From positions 36,164,490 to 36,228,489 of the forward strand of contig CM025849.1 in assembly GCA_003952965.2 (NCBI GenBank): a stretch of 64,000 bases of DNA. Direction: 5' to 3'. This document shows positions 36,701 to 47,662 of the stretch, piece after piece. Made by a program: the position numbers and the translations under genes. How positions within the stretch are numbered: the stretch's first letter is position 1; each line of letters opens with the position of its first letter. Under the pieces are notes generated by a model. It was not told the DNA's origin and did not search any database. It saw nothing but the letters and a program-made list of their open reading frames with translations. The DNA comes from Morella rubra (lineage: Eukaryota; Streptophyta; Magnoliopsida; Fagales; Myricaceae).

Positions 36701-37122
36701 ATTAAATTTCCTACCTTTTAATCCTCTTAACTGAAACTTAGCTGAAACCGGAACCGGGCAATTGACATTAATTGAAACAGAATGATTTTACGCTAGATAA
36801 CTTAATTAAAAAAAACCCGAACACTATAGAGGAGCAAGCCCAATTAAGGGACAAGTGTAAGTTATTGTGTGAATACACTTTTAACTTTTTTGAACCATAC
36901 TTTAGCTGGTAGTTCTCATCTATTATTGCTTTTGTTCAATTCTACCATACTTTTGCTCCACTAAGTGTTCAATTTACATTATAGTTATTGTCTTTTGTTA
37001 TTATCTATTCCAAGCGTTGGACTTCACCTGGAACCATTGGATTAGCCGTCAGAAAGGCCGGACCCAGTTGGTGCGACCCGTTTGAATTAGCTAATTTCAA
37101 AAGCATACTATAGTGTAACAGG
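36701..37122. other. Spacer between two divergent pararetrovirus copies
   Basis: About 420 bp separate the movement-protein starts of copy A (minus) and copy B (plus). It contains no certain TATA box or primer site. It probably holds leader sequence of one or both copies; only the last bases before each start look related. Confidence 0.4.
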
Positions 37123-38165
37123 ATGTTTAGACGATCAAAAAGTAGACGTAGCTTTGCAACTGGAAGTTCTAATAGTAATAGTATGGAGAATAACAGTGCA
37201 ATTGATAATAGCTCATCATTTGCATCTCATTTAAATTCTGATGAATATCATGTTTCATTAGGCATTAATAAATCCTTAAATAATTGGGTAATACCAAAAG
37301 TAAAAGATTCTCAGCAATATTGTGACAAATATAAGACAAATTTTGGATGGAATGTAATGCTCTTTGGTTTGAAAAATGCCCCGTTCAAATTTCAAAATAT
37401 TATGAATGATATTTTTACTCCCTATACTTCTTTTGCTTTAGTTTATATTGATGATGTCTTAATTTTCTCAAAATCAATAAAACAACATTGGTATCATTTA
37501 CATAAATTTCAGAAACTAATTGAACAAAATGGTCTTGTTGTTTTTGCTCCTAAAATAAAATTATTTTAAACACAAATACAATTTTTAGGTCATAATATTT
37601 ATCACGACACCATTACCCTCATATCACATGCTATTGAATTTGCTGAATTTTATAAAGATTTAAGAACAATATGCAAACCTTTACCTTGGACTGATCAACA
37701 TACTGCAATAGTACAACAAATAAAAAAGCATGCTAAACATTTACCATGCTTAGGCATTGCATCTTCGCATGCATTTAAAATACTAGAAACTGATGCATCA
37801 AATCTTGGTTATGGTGGCATACTCAAGCAACGCATGTATGACTCTGCTAAAGAGCAAATAGTAAGATATCATTCTCATGCATGGAATACAACCCAACAAA
37901 AATACAGTACTGTTAAGCAAGAAGTGCTAGCAATTGTTCTTTGTATTTCAAAATTTCAAGATGATTTATTAAATCAAAATTTTTTAATTCGTGTCGATTG
38001 TCAATCTGCTAAAGATATCTTAATGAAAAATGAAAAAAAATCTTGCTTCCAAACATCTTTTTACCCGATGGCAAGAAATCCTTTATGTTTTTTATTTTCA
38101 TATCGAATATATCAAAGGTTATAATAATTCCATTCCTGATTTTTCAACCCGTGAATTTCTACAGG
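37123..38165 (+). pseudogene. Pararetrovirus copy B: movement-protein start fused to RT and RNase H
   Basis: An open frame (37,123-37,569) starts with the movement-protein N-terminus and jumps after about 70 residues into the reverse transcriptase ([17 protein letters not shown], then the catalytic YIDD). The jump removes most of the movement protein, the coat protein, the protease and the RT N-terminus. The RT C-terminus follows in another frame, and the RNase H part lies at about 37,762-38,160 (ETDASNLGYGGIL, VDCQSAKDIL). Enzymes of this kind copy pregenomic RNA. The fusion is a deletion product, not a natural gene. Confidence 0.8.
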
Positions 38166-39260
38166 GAAAATTGAGTTCTTCCTCCTCTTCTAATAAAAAT
38201 AAAAATTCTACTTTTTCTCCATCCAATAATACTTTTTCTCCATTACATCCTATTCCTTTTCGTGGAACTGCTCGTAGACCTCATCCAGGATCAATTCCAA
38301 CTCAATAATCAATTTAATGTTTTAGGACAAATACCACCAATATCAGGACCACGTGTCCCTCATCCTCTTCCAAATATGAATACTAATTTCAGTCAAAAGC
38401 TTCAATCATCTCCTACTACCTCATCTGTTACTCCTTTACTCAATACTCCTTTAATATCAAAATCATATATTAGACATGAGTGTTATGTGGAAGATCCATA
38501 TCATACCATTCCAGATCCATATCAAACTGCATCCAAATATTACCACCAGGATGGAACTATGTTCCACGCAATCCTATGTTCACCTAGGAATTTTATCAAC
38601 GTATTTTGCAGTATACAAAATCAGTTAAATTTGAAAAAACTCAATGCAAATATGATCCTTCTAATATTGGATTTTCAAAATTCACTATTCAAAGGATAAT
38701 TTCTTCCAAAGAATAGGGTTAGCCATGGACTCTTCAAGCCATGTCTGAACCATTTAGACAATTTAAACATATCATTTATTATGACTATGTTGACGCATGG
38801 ACTTTTGCTTTATTTTTTGAAAATAAAACCCATTGTCACACATGGTTCATACGTTTTAAAGGATTTCAATGCCCTGAACCTATGCCCCATTGGTTTATCC
38901 AGTGGTGGAATCGATTCTGTGCTGATGAAAAATTGCTTCCTCCAAGATTAAAGAAAGCCTATGATCAATGGGCACTTGATCCCCATGATACTCCAACTCT
39001 TGAAAAATACCCTTCTGTAAAAAATCCTCCCTGCAAGAATATACCTCTTCTCCTTCGCTTTTTCATTCAGTTTAACCTCCTTCCTTGGATCTTTGTTGGA
39101 AATTTATTTTTACCCATGAAAATAATGCCAAAATCCTTTCTAATTTTTTTTTTGTGAAATGGTGGTTTGTTTTTACCTGTGATAATATCATTAATGCCAT
39201 TGCCCAAGCCAAACTCCAAATAGCAAAACATCCTCAATTCCTTTCCCAAAAATTATAACA
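38166..39260 (+). pseudogene. Pararetrovirus copy B: ORF2
   Basis: The serine- and proline-rich N-terminus lies in 38,166-38,310. The blocks HECYVEDPYHTIPDPYQTAS, YDYVDAWTFALFFENKTH, TWFIRFKGFQCPEPMPHWF and WWNRFCADEKLLPP follow at 38,262-39,157 with shifts. In copies C and D this ORF is entered at an ATGA overlap with the pol stop; here the overlap is changed (aaaattgag). The protein has no function known to me. Its place after RNase H matches the second ORF of Florendovirus. Confidence 0.7.
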
Positions 39261-40260
39261 AAACAATCTTTTAAAAATGCAAGTATTAGAAATGCATAAT
39301 AATACTTCTGCCCTTCTAGTTCCTCTACCCATTCACATAATTTAATACCAGATACCTATTATGATTATAGCAAAATATTAGCTCGATTTTCTTTTGAATA
39401 CAAACTGCATATCAAACTGCATCCCAAATATTACCACCAGGATGGAACTATGTTCCACGCAATCCTATGTTCACCCAGGAATTTTATCAACGTATTTTGC
39501 AGTATACAAAATCAATTGAATTTGAAAAAACTCAATGCAAATATGATCCTTCTAATATTGGATTTTCAAAATTCACTATTCGAAGGATAATTTCTTCCAA
39601 AGAATAGGGTCAGCCATGGACTCTTAAGCCCTGTCTGAACCATTTAGACAATTTAAAACTATTATTTATTATGACTATGTTGACGCATGAACTTTTGCTT
39701 TATTTTTTGAAAATAAAACCATCGTCACACATGGTTCATACGTTTTAAAGGATTTCAATGCCCTGAACCTATGCCCCATTGGTTTATCTAGTGGTGGGAT
39801 CGATTCTGTGCTGATAAAAAATTGCTTCCTCCAAGATTACAGAAAGCCTATGATCAATGGGCTCTTGATCCCCATGACACTCCAACTCTTGTAAAATACC
39901 CTTTCATAAAAAATCCTCCCTGCAAGAATATACCTCTTCTCCTTCGCTTTTTCATTCAGTTTAACCTCCTTCCTTGGATCCTCTGTTGGAAATTTATTTT
40001 TACCCATGAAAATAATGCCAAAATCCTTTCTCAATTTTTTTTTGTGAAATGGTGGTTTGTTTTTACCTGTGATAATATCATTAATGCCATTGCCCAAGCC
40101 AAACTCCAAATAGCAAAACATCCTCAATTCCTTTCCCAAAAAATTACAACAAACCAATCTTTTAAAAATGCAAGTATTAGAAATGCATAATAATACTTCT
40201 GCCCCTTCTAGTTCCGCTACCCATTCACGTAATTTAATACCAGATACCTATTATGATTAT
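38515..40260 (+). repeat. Tandem duplication (about 885-bp period) within ORF2 of copy B
   Basis: The segment 38,515 to about 39,385 recurs at about 39,400-40,290, from the PYQTAS-coding part through ORF2 and past its end into aatacttctgcc and ttaataccagatacctatt. The two copies differ by scattered changes and small indels. Confidence 0.8.
39400..40190 (+). pseudogene. Pararetrovirus copy B': duplicated ORF2 C-terminal half
   Basis: The same blocks as in the preceding ORF2 are read in several frames (longest open part 39,822-40,190). They end in a lysine- and asparagine-rich stretch instead of the usual acidic ORF2 tail, because the sequence joins another viral region at about 40,145. Confidence 0.7.
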
Positions 40261-40518
40261 AGCAAAATATTAACTCAATTTTCTTCTGAATACAAAAACT
40301 GCTACCATAAAAGATTTGCAAGGTGAAATTCAAATACTTAAACAAGAAATTAAACAATTACAAAACACTCAAACCAATTTTACAAAAGTCACTGATCATT
40401 TGCTTACTGAAATTTGTTTACTTAAAATGCAAAAGGATGAACAACCTTTACAAATATTTGAATTACCTACCTCTTCTGATTTTCTTCCTTCATACCCTCT
40501 GAATCATTTCTTAAATTA
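40191..40518 (+). pseudogene. Pararetrovirus copy C: coiled-coil segment before protease
   Basis: The frame 40,316-40,522 encodes a heptad-like stretch (LQGEIQILKQEIKQLQNTQ) with L and I at regular spacing. It precedes the protease in the same direction. It resembles a virion-associated or linker coiled coil in position, but a family cannot be named. Confidence 0.5.
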
Positions 40519-41055
40519 TTGATAGAATTGTTTTTCAAAAATGGTATTGAAATAACTATACGTATTAAAGATTATTCTTTTACTACTATAGCATTAGTAG
40601 ATTCTGGTGCTGATTTAAATTGCATACAAGAAGGATTAATTGATTCAAAATATTTTGAAAAACCAACTGAAAAATTATCTCAAGCTGATGGTCAAAAATG
40701 ATTATTAATTATAAAATTCCAATGTACATATTTGTAATAATGGATTTTGTTTTCAAACTACCTTTGTTTATAAAAAATTTAACTTCTAAAGTAATATTAG
40801 GAAATCCTTTTTTATCTTACTTTATCCTTTTATTGTTACTGACGAAGGAATAACTTCAAAAGTCTTAGGTCATGAAGTTACTTTTAAATTTTACTATCCT
40901 CCTTTTACTAGAGATATTCAAGCTTTAAAAAATATTTCTATAACTAAAGAGATTAATATCCTAAATCAAACTAAAATACATCGTAAAAGAAAACATTTAC
41001 AATTTTTACAACAAAAAATAATCTATCTTCAAATAGAAGACCAATTAAGAATAGT
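40519..41055 (+). pseudogene. Pararetrovirus copy C: aspartic protease
   Basis: The frame 40,519-40,701 contains ALVDSGADLNCI, the active-site motif (D-S-G-A) of retropepsins, in a strand-rich context. A stop follows after QADGQK. Further conserved sequence to about 41,050 (VILGNPF-like region) is in other frames. The enzyme would cut the ORF1 polyprotein. Confidence 0.75.
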
Positions 41056-41159
41056 AAATTCCAACAAGATATTCAACAATTCAGCAAACATTAGAAAAAA
41101 CCATTTGTTCCTCTGTCCCTAATGCTTTTTGGAATAGAAAACAGCATATCATTATGCTT

Positions 41160-42467
41160 CCATATGAACCAGATTTTCTGAAAAGAATATACCTACAAAA
41201 GCTAGACCAATACAAATGAATCAAGAATATTTAGAAATTTGTAAAAAAGAAATTCAATCTTATTAGAAAAAGGTTTAATACGACCTCTAAATCTCCTTAG
41301 TCATGTGCCGCTTTTTATGTGATGAATAAGCTGAAAAAGAACGAGGTGTCCCTCGACTTGTTATTAATTACAAACCTTTGAATAAAGCTTTAAGATGGAT
41401 AAGATATCTCTTCCTAATAAAAAAGATTTACTAAATAGATTACATGATGCTTGTATTTTTCTAAATTTGATATGAAATCTGGATATTATCAAATACAAAT
41501 TGCTAAACAAGATAGATATAAAACAGCTTTTACTGTTCCTTTTGGTCATTTTGAATGGAATGTAATGCCCTTTGGTTTAAAAAATGCTCCGAATTTCAAA
41601 ATATTATGAATGATATTTTTACTCCTTATACTTTTTTTGCTTTAGTTTATATTGATGATGTCTTAATTTTCTCAAAATCTATAAAACAACATTGGTATCA
41701 TTTACATAAATTTCAGAAAATAATTGAACAAAATGGTCTTGTAGTTTCTGCTCCTAAAATAAAATTATTTCAAACACAAATAGATTTTTAGGTCATAATA
41801 TTTATCAAGGTACCATTACTCCATATCACGTGCTATTGAATTTGCTGATAAATTTCCTGATAAAATACTGATAAACAACAGCTTCAACGCTTCCTTGGTA
41901 GCTTAAATTATATTGGTGAATTTTATAAAAGACCTCAGAATAATATGTAAACCTTTATTTAACCGTTTAAAGAAAAAACCTTTACCTTGGACTGATCAAC
42001 ATACTGCAATAGTACAACAAATAAAAAACATGTTAAACATTACCATGTTTAGGCATTGCATCACCTCATGCATTTAAAATAGTAGAAACTGATGCATCAA
42101 ATCTTGGTTATGGTGGCATATTAAAACAACGCATGCATGACTCTGCTAAAGAACAAATAGTAAGATATCATTCTCATGCATGGAATACAACACAACAAAA
42201 ATAGTACTGTCAAACAAGAAATATTAGCAATTGTTCTTTGTATTTCAAAATTTCAAGATGATTTATTAAATCAAAAATTTTTAATACGTGTTGATTGTAA
42301 ATCTGCTAAAGATATCTTAGAAAAAGATGTCAAAAATCTTGCTTCCAAACATCTTTTTGCCCGATGGCAAGCTTCTTTCTGTTTTTTATTTTGATATTGA
42401 ATATATCAAAGGTTCTAATAATTCCATTCCTGATTTTTTAACCCGTGAATTTCTACAGGGAAAATGA
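41160..42467 (+). pseudogene. Pararetrovirus copy C: reverse transcriptase and RNase H
   Basis: RT blocks are visible: [20 protein letters not shown] with the first catalytic D, FGLKNAP, and YIDDVLIF at about 41,650. The RNase H part (ETDASNLGYGGIL near 42,085; RVDCKSAKDIL near 42,290) ends at TGA 42,465-42,467. Many one-base shifts break the frame. The last codon overlaps the ORF2 start. Confidence 0.8.
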
Positions 42468-43690
42468 GTTCTTCCTCCTCTTCTAATAAAAATAAAAATT
42501 CTACTTTTTCTCCATCCGATAATACTTTTCCTCCATTACCTCCTATTCCTTTTCGTGGAGCTGCTCCTAGACCTCGTCCTAGGATCAATTCCAATCATAA
42601 TCAATTTAATGTTTTAGGAAAAATACCACCAATATCAGGACCACGTGTCCCTCCTCCTCTTCCAAATATGAATACTACTTTCAGCCAAAAGCTTCAATCA
42701 TCTCCTACTGCCTCATCTGCTACTCCTTTACCCAATACTCCTTTAATACCAAAATCATATATCAGACATGAGTGTTATGTGGAAGATCCATATCATACCA
42801 TTCAGATCCATATCAAACTGCATTCAAATATTACCACCAGGATGGAACTATGTTCCACGCAATCCTATGTTCACCCAGGAATTTTATCAACATATTTTGC
42901 AGGATACAAAATCAGTTGAATTTTGAAAAAACTCAATGCAAATATGATCCTTCTAATATTGGATTTTCAAAATTCACTATTCGAAGGATAATTTCTTCCA
43001 AAGAATGGGGTCAGCCATGGACTCTTCGAGCCCTGTCTGAACCATTTAGACAATTGAAACATATCACTTATTATGACTATGTTGACGCATGGACTTTTGC
43101 TTTATTTTTTGAAAATAAAACCCATCGTCACACATGGTTCATACGTTTTAAAGGATTTCAATGCCCTGAACCTATGCCCCATTGGTTTATCCAGTGGTGG
43201 GATCGATTCGGTGCTGATGAAAAATTGCTTCCTCCAGGATTAAAGAAAGCCTATGATCAATGGGCTCTTGATCCCCATGATACTCCAGCTCTTGAAAAAT
43301 ACCCTTCCATGAAAAATCCTCCCTGCAAGAATATACCCTTTCTAAATTTTTTTTTGTTCGTGAAATGGTGGTTTGTTTTTACCTGTGATAATATCATTAA
43401 TCCATTGCCCAAGCCAAACTCAAATAGCAAAACATCCTCAATTCCTTTCCCAAAAAAGTCAAATTCAAGCCAAACTTGCTGCGGCCCAATCCCGTGATGA
43501 TTACAAGAAAGAATTATTAGAAGTTTTATCTCAATTATCTGAAGATACAGTTGAAGATATTGCTGCTTCCAGTGCATTTCAGATATCAGTTCTCAATATG
43601 AAGATAATTGCTCAAGACCCTTATGCTGGTTACGAGTTAGAATTGTCCATTGAAGAAATAGAAGCCTTGCAACGCTCTTTTGATGGCTAA
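42464..43690 (+). pseudogene. Pararetrovirus copy C: ORF2
   Basis: The start ATG (42,464) overlaps the pol stop as ATGA. Order: serine/asparagine-rich N-terminus, proline-rich part (PPLPPIPFRGAAPRPRP), then blocks YVDAWTFALFFENKTH, TWFIRFKGFQCPEPM, QWWDRFGADEKLLPP, a coiled C-terminal part and the acidic tail ending RSFDG-stop (43,688-43,690). A shift lies near 42,800, and a deletion at about 43,340 removes the LLRFFIQFNLLPW-coding part kept in B and B'. Function unknown. Confidence 0.75.
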
Positions 43691-43860
43691 TTACATGGCG
43701 TAAGGATACAATTGCAATTTCAGAATAAAGCTGCCGACAATCAGTTACTGTTCAAGATAATTATTACTGTTTCATTACTATTCATGTCTTTCCAAAAATA
43801 CCTGGTACTGTTTCATTACTGTTCATTTCTTCCAAAAATACCCTTACTGTTCAAAAATAT
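43691..43860 (+). repeat. Inverted repeat arm, 3' flank of copy C
   Basis: The 170 bp after the ORF2 stop of copy C match the reverse complement of about 44,430-44,597 after the ORF2 stop of copy D. At 43,861 the match ends abruptly and the leader end of copy D begins. Confidence 0.8.
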
Positions 43861-44113
43861 CACCTGGGCCTAATTTGTTATCGTCTAAATGCAATGATAT
43901 ATCATAATCATATTCTTCAAATAATGTTTCATCCATGATATTTTCAATGGTATTCTCAACTGTATATGTAAGCACAAGATATGATCCATAGATGATATTG
44001 AGAAATAAAAATGCAAGCAAGGTATTCCATGTTCTGTTAAGCAATAAAGTAATAGCAATTAAGACTGAAAGATCTTGACTCATATTGAAATATTCAAAGT
44101 TTACAGAGTACAA
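43844..44113 (-). CDS. Small leader ORF, copy D (89 aa)
   Basis: Counterpart of 32,535-32,786, with a few changed residues; its C-terminus runs into copy C flank. It has the same hydrophobic centre. Function unknown; it may be accidental. Confidence 0.35.
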   Translation of the reverse strand: MYSVNFEYFNMSQDLSVLIAITLLLNRTWNTLLAFLFLNIIYGSYLVLTYTVENTIENIMDETLFEEYDYDISLHLDDNKLGPGDIFEQ

Positions 44114-44597
44114 TATTGAAAATTTGAAACAAACTTACAAGACTTGAAGACTTGAAAAACTTGAAAACTGGAGACTTGATATTGCAAGAAGAGAAGAAGA
44201 CCAAAGGAGTGCAAGGGTAAACAGGGAATGAAAATACGAGAGGTAGTTGGCTTATGTAGGAAGGAGAGATTTTGGCAAGCTTAAGAGTATTGAAGGCTTA
44301 GGAAGTTTGAGAATTGGGAGAGAAGTGATTGCTGAGAGAAGTGGCTTCGATGTACTCTCTGTCGAGAATGAAAGAAGAGGTCGTATTATATAGTAAAGAG
44401 AACAGAACGAATGACTTGAGATATCCTTTGATATTTTTGAACAGTAAGGGTATTTTTGGAAGAAATGAACAGTAATGAAACAGTACCAGGGTATTTTTGG
44501 AAAGACATGAATAGTAATGAAACAGTAATAATTATCTTGAACAGTGACTGTCGGCAGCTTTATTCTGAAATTGCAATTGTATCCTTACGCCATGTAA
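43861..44597 (-). promoter_or_regulatory. Pararetrovirus copy D: promoter and leader
   Basis: Nearly the same as the leader of copy A, with the TATA box CTATATAAT at 44,385-44,393 and the small leader ORF (43,844-44,113). The primer-site end seen in copy A is missing, cut at 43,861 where copy C joins. Confidence 0.7.
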
Positions 44598-45906
44598 TTA
44601 GCCATCAAAAGAGCGTTGCAAGGCTTCTATTTCTTCAATGGACAATTCTAACTCGTAACCAGCATAAGGGTCTTGAGCATTATCTTCATATTGAGAACTG
44701 ATATCTGGAAATGCACTGGAAGTAGCAATATCTTCAACTGTATCTTCAGATAATTGAGATAAAACTTCTAATAATTCTTTCTTGTAATCATCACGGGATT
44801 GGGCCGCAGCAAGTTTGGCTTGAATTTGACTTTTTTGGGAAAGGAATTGAGGATGTTTTGCTATTTGGAGTTTGGCTTGGGCAATGGCATTAATGATATT
44901 ATCACAGGTAAAAACAACCACCATTTCACAAAAAAAAATTAGAAAGGATTTTGGCATTATTTTCATGGGTAAAAAAAATTTCCAACAAAGGATCCAAGGA
45001 AGGAGGTTAAATGAATGAAAAAGCGAAGGAGAAGGGGTATATTCTTTTAGGGAGGATTTTTCATGGAAGGGTATTTTTCAAGAGCTGGAGTATCATGGGG
45101 ATCAAGAGCCCATTGATCATAGGCTTTCTTTAATCTGGAGGAAGCAATTTTTCATCAGCACCGAATCGATCCCACCACTGGATAAACCAATGGGGCATAG
45201 GTTCAGGGCATTGAAATCCTTTAAAACGTATGAACCATGTGTGACGATGGGTTTTATTTTCAAAAAATAAAGCAAAAGTCCATGCGTCAACATAGTCATA
45301 ATAAGTGATATGTTTCAATTGTCTAAATGGTTCAGACAGGGCTCGAAGAGTCCATGGCTGACCCATTCTTTGGAAGAAATTATCCTTCGAATAGTGAATT
45401 TTGAAAATCCAATATTAGAAGGATCATATTTGCATTGAGTTTTTTCAAATTCAACTGATTTTGTATCCTGCAAAATATGTTGATAAAAATTGTAGGTGAA
45501 CATAGGATTGCGTGGAACATAGTTCCATCCTGGTGGTAATATTTGGGATGCAGTTTGATATGGATCTGGAATGGTATGATATGGATCTTCCACATAACAC
45601 TCATGTCTGATATATGATTTTGGTATTAAAGGAGTATTGGGTAAAGGAGTAGCAGATGAGGCAGTAGGAGATGATTGAAGCTTTTGGCTGAAAGTAGTAT
45701 TCATATTTGGAAGAGGAGGAGGGACACGTGGTCCTGATATTGGTGGTATTTTCCTAAAACATTAAATTGATTATTGATGGAATTGATCCTGGACGAGGTC
45801 TAGGAGCAGCTCCACGAAAAGGAATAGGAGGTAATGGAGGAAAAGTATTATCGGATGGAGAAAAAGTAGAATTTTTATTTTTATTAGAAGAAGAGGAAGA
45901 ACTCAT
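44598..45906 (-). pseudogene. Pararetrovirus copy D: ORF2
   Basis: Starts at ATGA (45,906-45,903) overlapping the pol stop and ends at 44,598. The proline-rich part (about 45,720-45,880) is broken by a small shift near 45,760. Then come 45,315-45,704 (HECYVEDPYHTIPDPYQTAS), 45,130-45,366 (DAWTFALFFENKTHRH, TWFIRFKGFQCPEPMPHWF) and, after a shift, 44,598-44,966 (coiled and acidic tail). It is very close to copy C, in opposite direction. Confidence 0.75.
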
Positions 45907-47662
45907 TTTCCCTGTAGAAATTCACGGGTTAAAAAATCAGGAATGGAATTATTAGAACCTTTGATATATTCAATATCAAAATCAAAAACAGAAAGGATTG
46001 CTTGCCATCGGGCAAAAAGATGTTTGGAAGCAAGATTTTTGACATCTTTTTTAAGATATCTTTAGCAGATTGACAATCGACACGAATTAAAAATTTTTGA
46101 TTTAATAAATCATCTTGAAATTTTGAAATACAAAGAACAATTGCTAGCACTTCTTGCTTAACAGTACTGTATTTTTGTTGGTTGTATTCCATGCATGAGA
46201 ATGATATCTTACTATTTGCTCTTTAGCAGAGTCATACATGCGTTGCTTGAGTATGCCACCATAACCAAGATTTGATGCATCAGTTTCTACTATTTTAAAT
46301 GCATGTGGAGATGCAATGCCTAAGCATGGTAAATGTTTAACATGCTTTTTTATTTGTTGTACTATTGCAGTATGTTGATCAGTCCAAGGTAAATGTTTTT
46401 TCTTTAAACGGTTAAATAAAGGTTTGCATATTATTCTTAAATCTTTATAAAATTCACCAATATAGTTTAAGCTACCAAGGAAGCGTTGAAGCTGTTGTTT
46501 ATCAAGTATTTTGTCAGGAAATTTATCAGCAAATTCAATAGCACGTGATATGGGGGTAATGGTGCCTTGATAAATATTATGACCTAAAAATCGTATTTGT
46601 GTTTGAAATAATTTTATTTTAGGAGCAGAAACAACAAGACCATTTTGTTCAATTATTTTCTGAAATTTATGTAAATGATACCAATGTTGTTTTATTGATT
46701 TTGAGAAAATTAAGACATCATCAATATAAACTAAAGCAAAAGAAGTATAGGGAGTAAAAATATCATTCATAATATTTTGAAATTTGAGGGGCATTTTTCA
46801 AACCAAAGGGCATTACATTCCATTCAAAATGTCCAAAAGGAACAGTAAAAGCTGTTTTATATCTATCTTGTTTAGCAATTTGTATTTGATAATATCCAGA
46901 TTTCATATCAAATTTAGAAAATATACAAGCATCATGTAATCTATTTAGTAAATCTTTTTTATTAGGAAGAGGGTATCTTATCCATCTTAAAGCTTTATTC
47001 AAAGGTTTGTAATTAATAACAAGTCGAGGGACACCGCGTTCTTTTCAGCATTATTCATCACATAAAAAGCGGCACATGATCAAGGAGATTTAGATGGTCG
47101 TATTAAACCTTTTTCTAATAGAGATTGAATTTCTTTTTTACAAATTTCTAAATATTCTTGATTCATTTGTATTGGTCTAGCTTTTGTAGGTATATTCTTT
47201 TCAGAAAATCTTGGTTCATATGGAAGCATAATGATATGCTGTTTTCTATTCCAAAAAGCATTAGGGACAGAGGAACAAATGGTTTTTCTAATGTTTGCTG
47301 ATATTGCTGAATATCTTGTTGGAATTTACTATTCTTAAGTTGGTCTTCTATTTGAGATAGATTATTTTTGTTGTAAAAATTGTAAATGTTTTCTTTTACG
47401 ATGTATTTTAGTTTGATTTAGGATATTAATCTCTTTAGTTATAGAAATATTTTTTAAAGCTTGAATATCTCTAGTAAAAGGAGGATAGTAAAATTTAAAA
47501 GTAACTTCATGACCTAAGACTTTTGAAGTTATTCCTTCGTCAGTAACAATAAAAGGATAAAGTAGAGATAAAAAAGGATTTCCTAATATTACTTTAGAAG
47601 TTAAATTTTTATTAATACAAAGGTAGTTTGAAAACAAAAGCCATTATTATAAATATGTATAT
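45903..47662 (-). pseudogene. Pararetrovirus copy D: protease end, reverse transcriptase and RNase H
   Basis: The best-kept pol of the window. 47,362-47,637 holds sequence just after the protease. 46,763-47,002 holds RT block A ([20 protein letters not shown]). 46,144-46,794 is a 216-residue open frame with YIDDVLIF and the RT thumb into RNase H (ETDASNLGYGGIL). The RNase H end lies at 45,903-46,192. Frames shift near 46,790, 46,190 and 47,040. The copy is cut at about 47,660, just inside the protease, so the active-site aspartate, coat and movement proteins are absent. Confidence 0.8.

Noticed and set aside
39067..39249. Minus-strand frame and its relative at 39,837-40,157
   Set aside because: Shadows of the plus-strand viral ORF2, repeated only because the ORF2 segment is duplicated.
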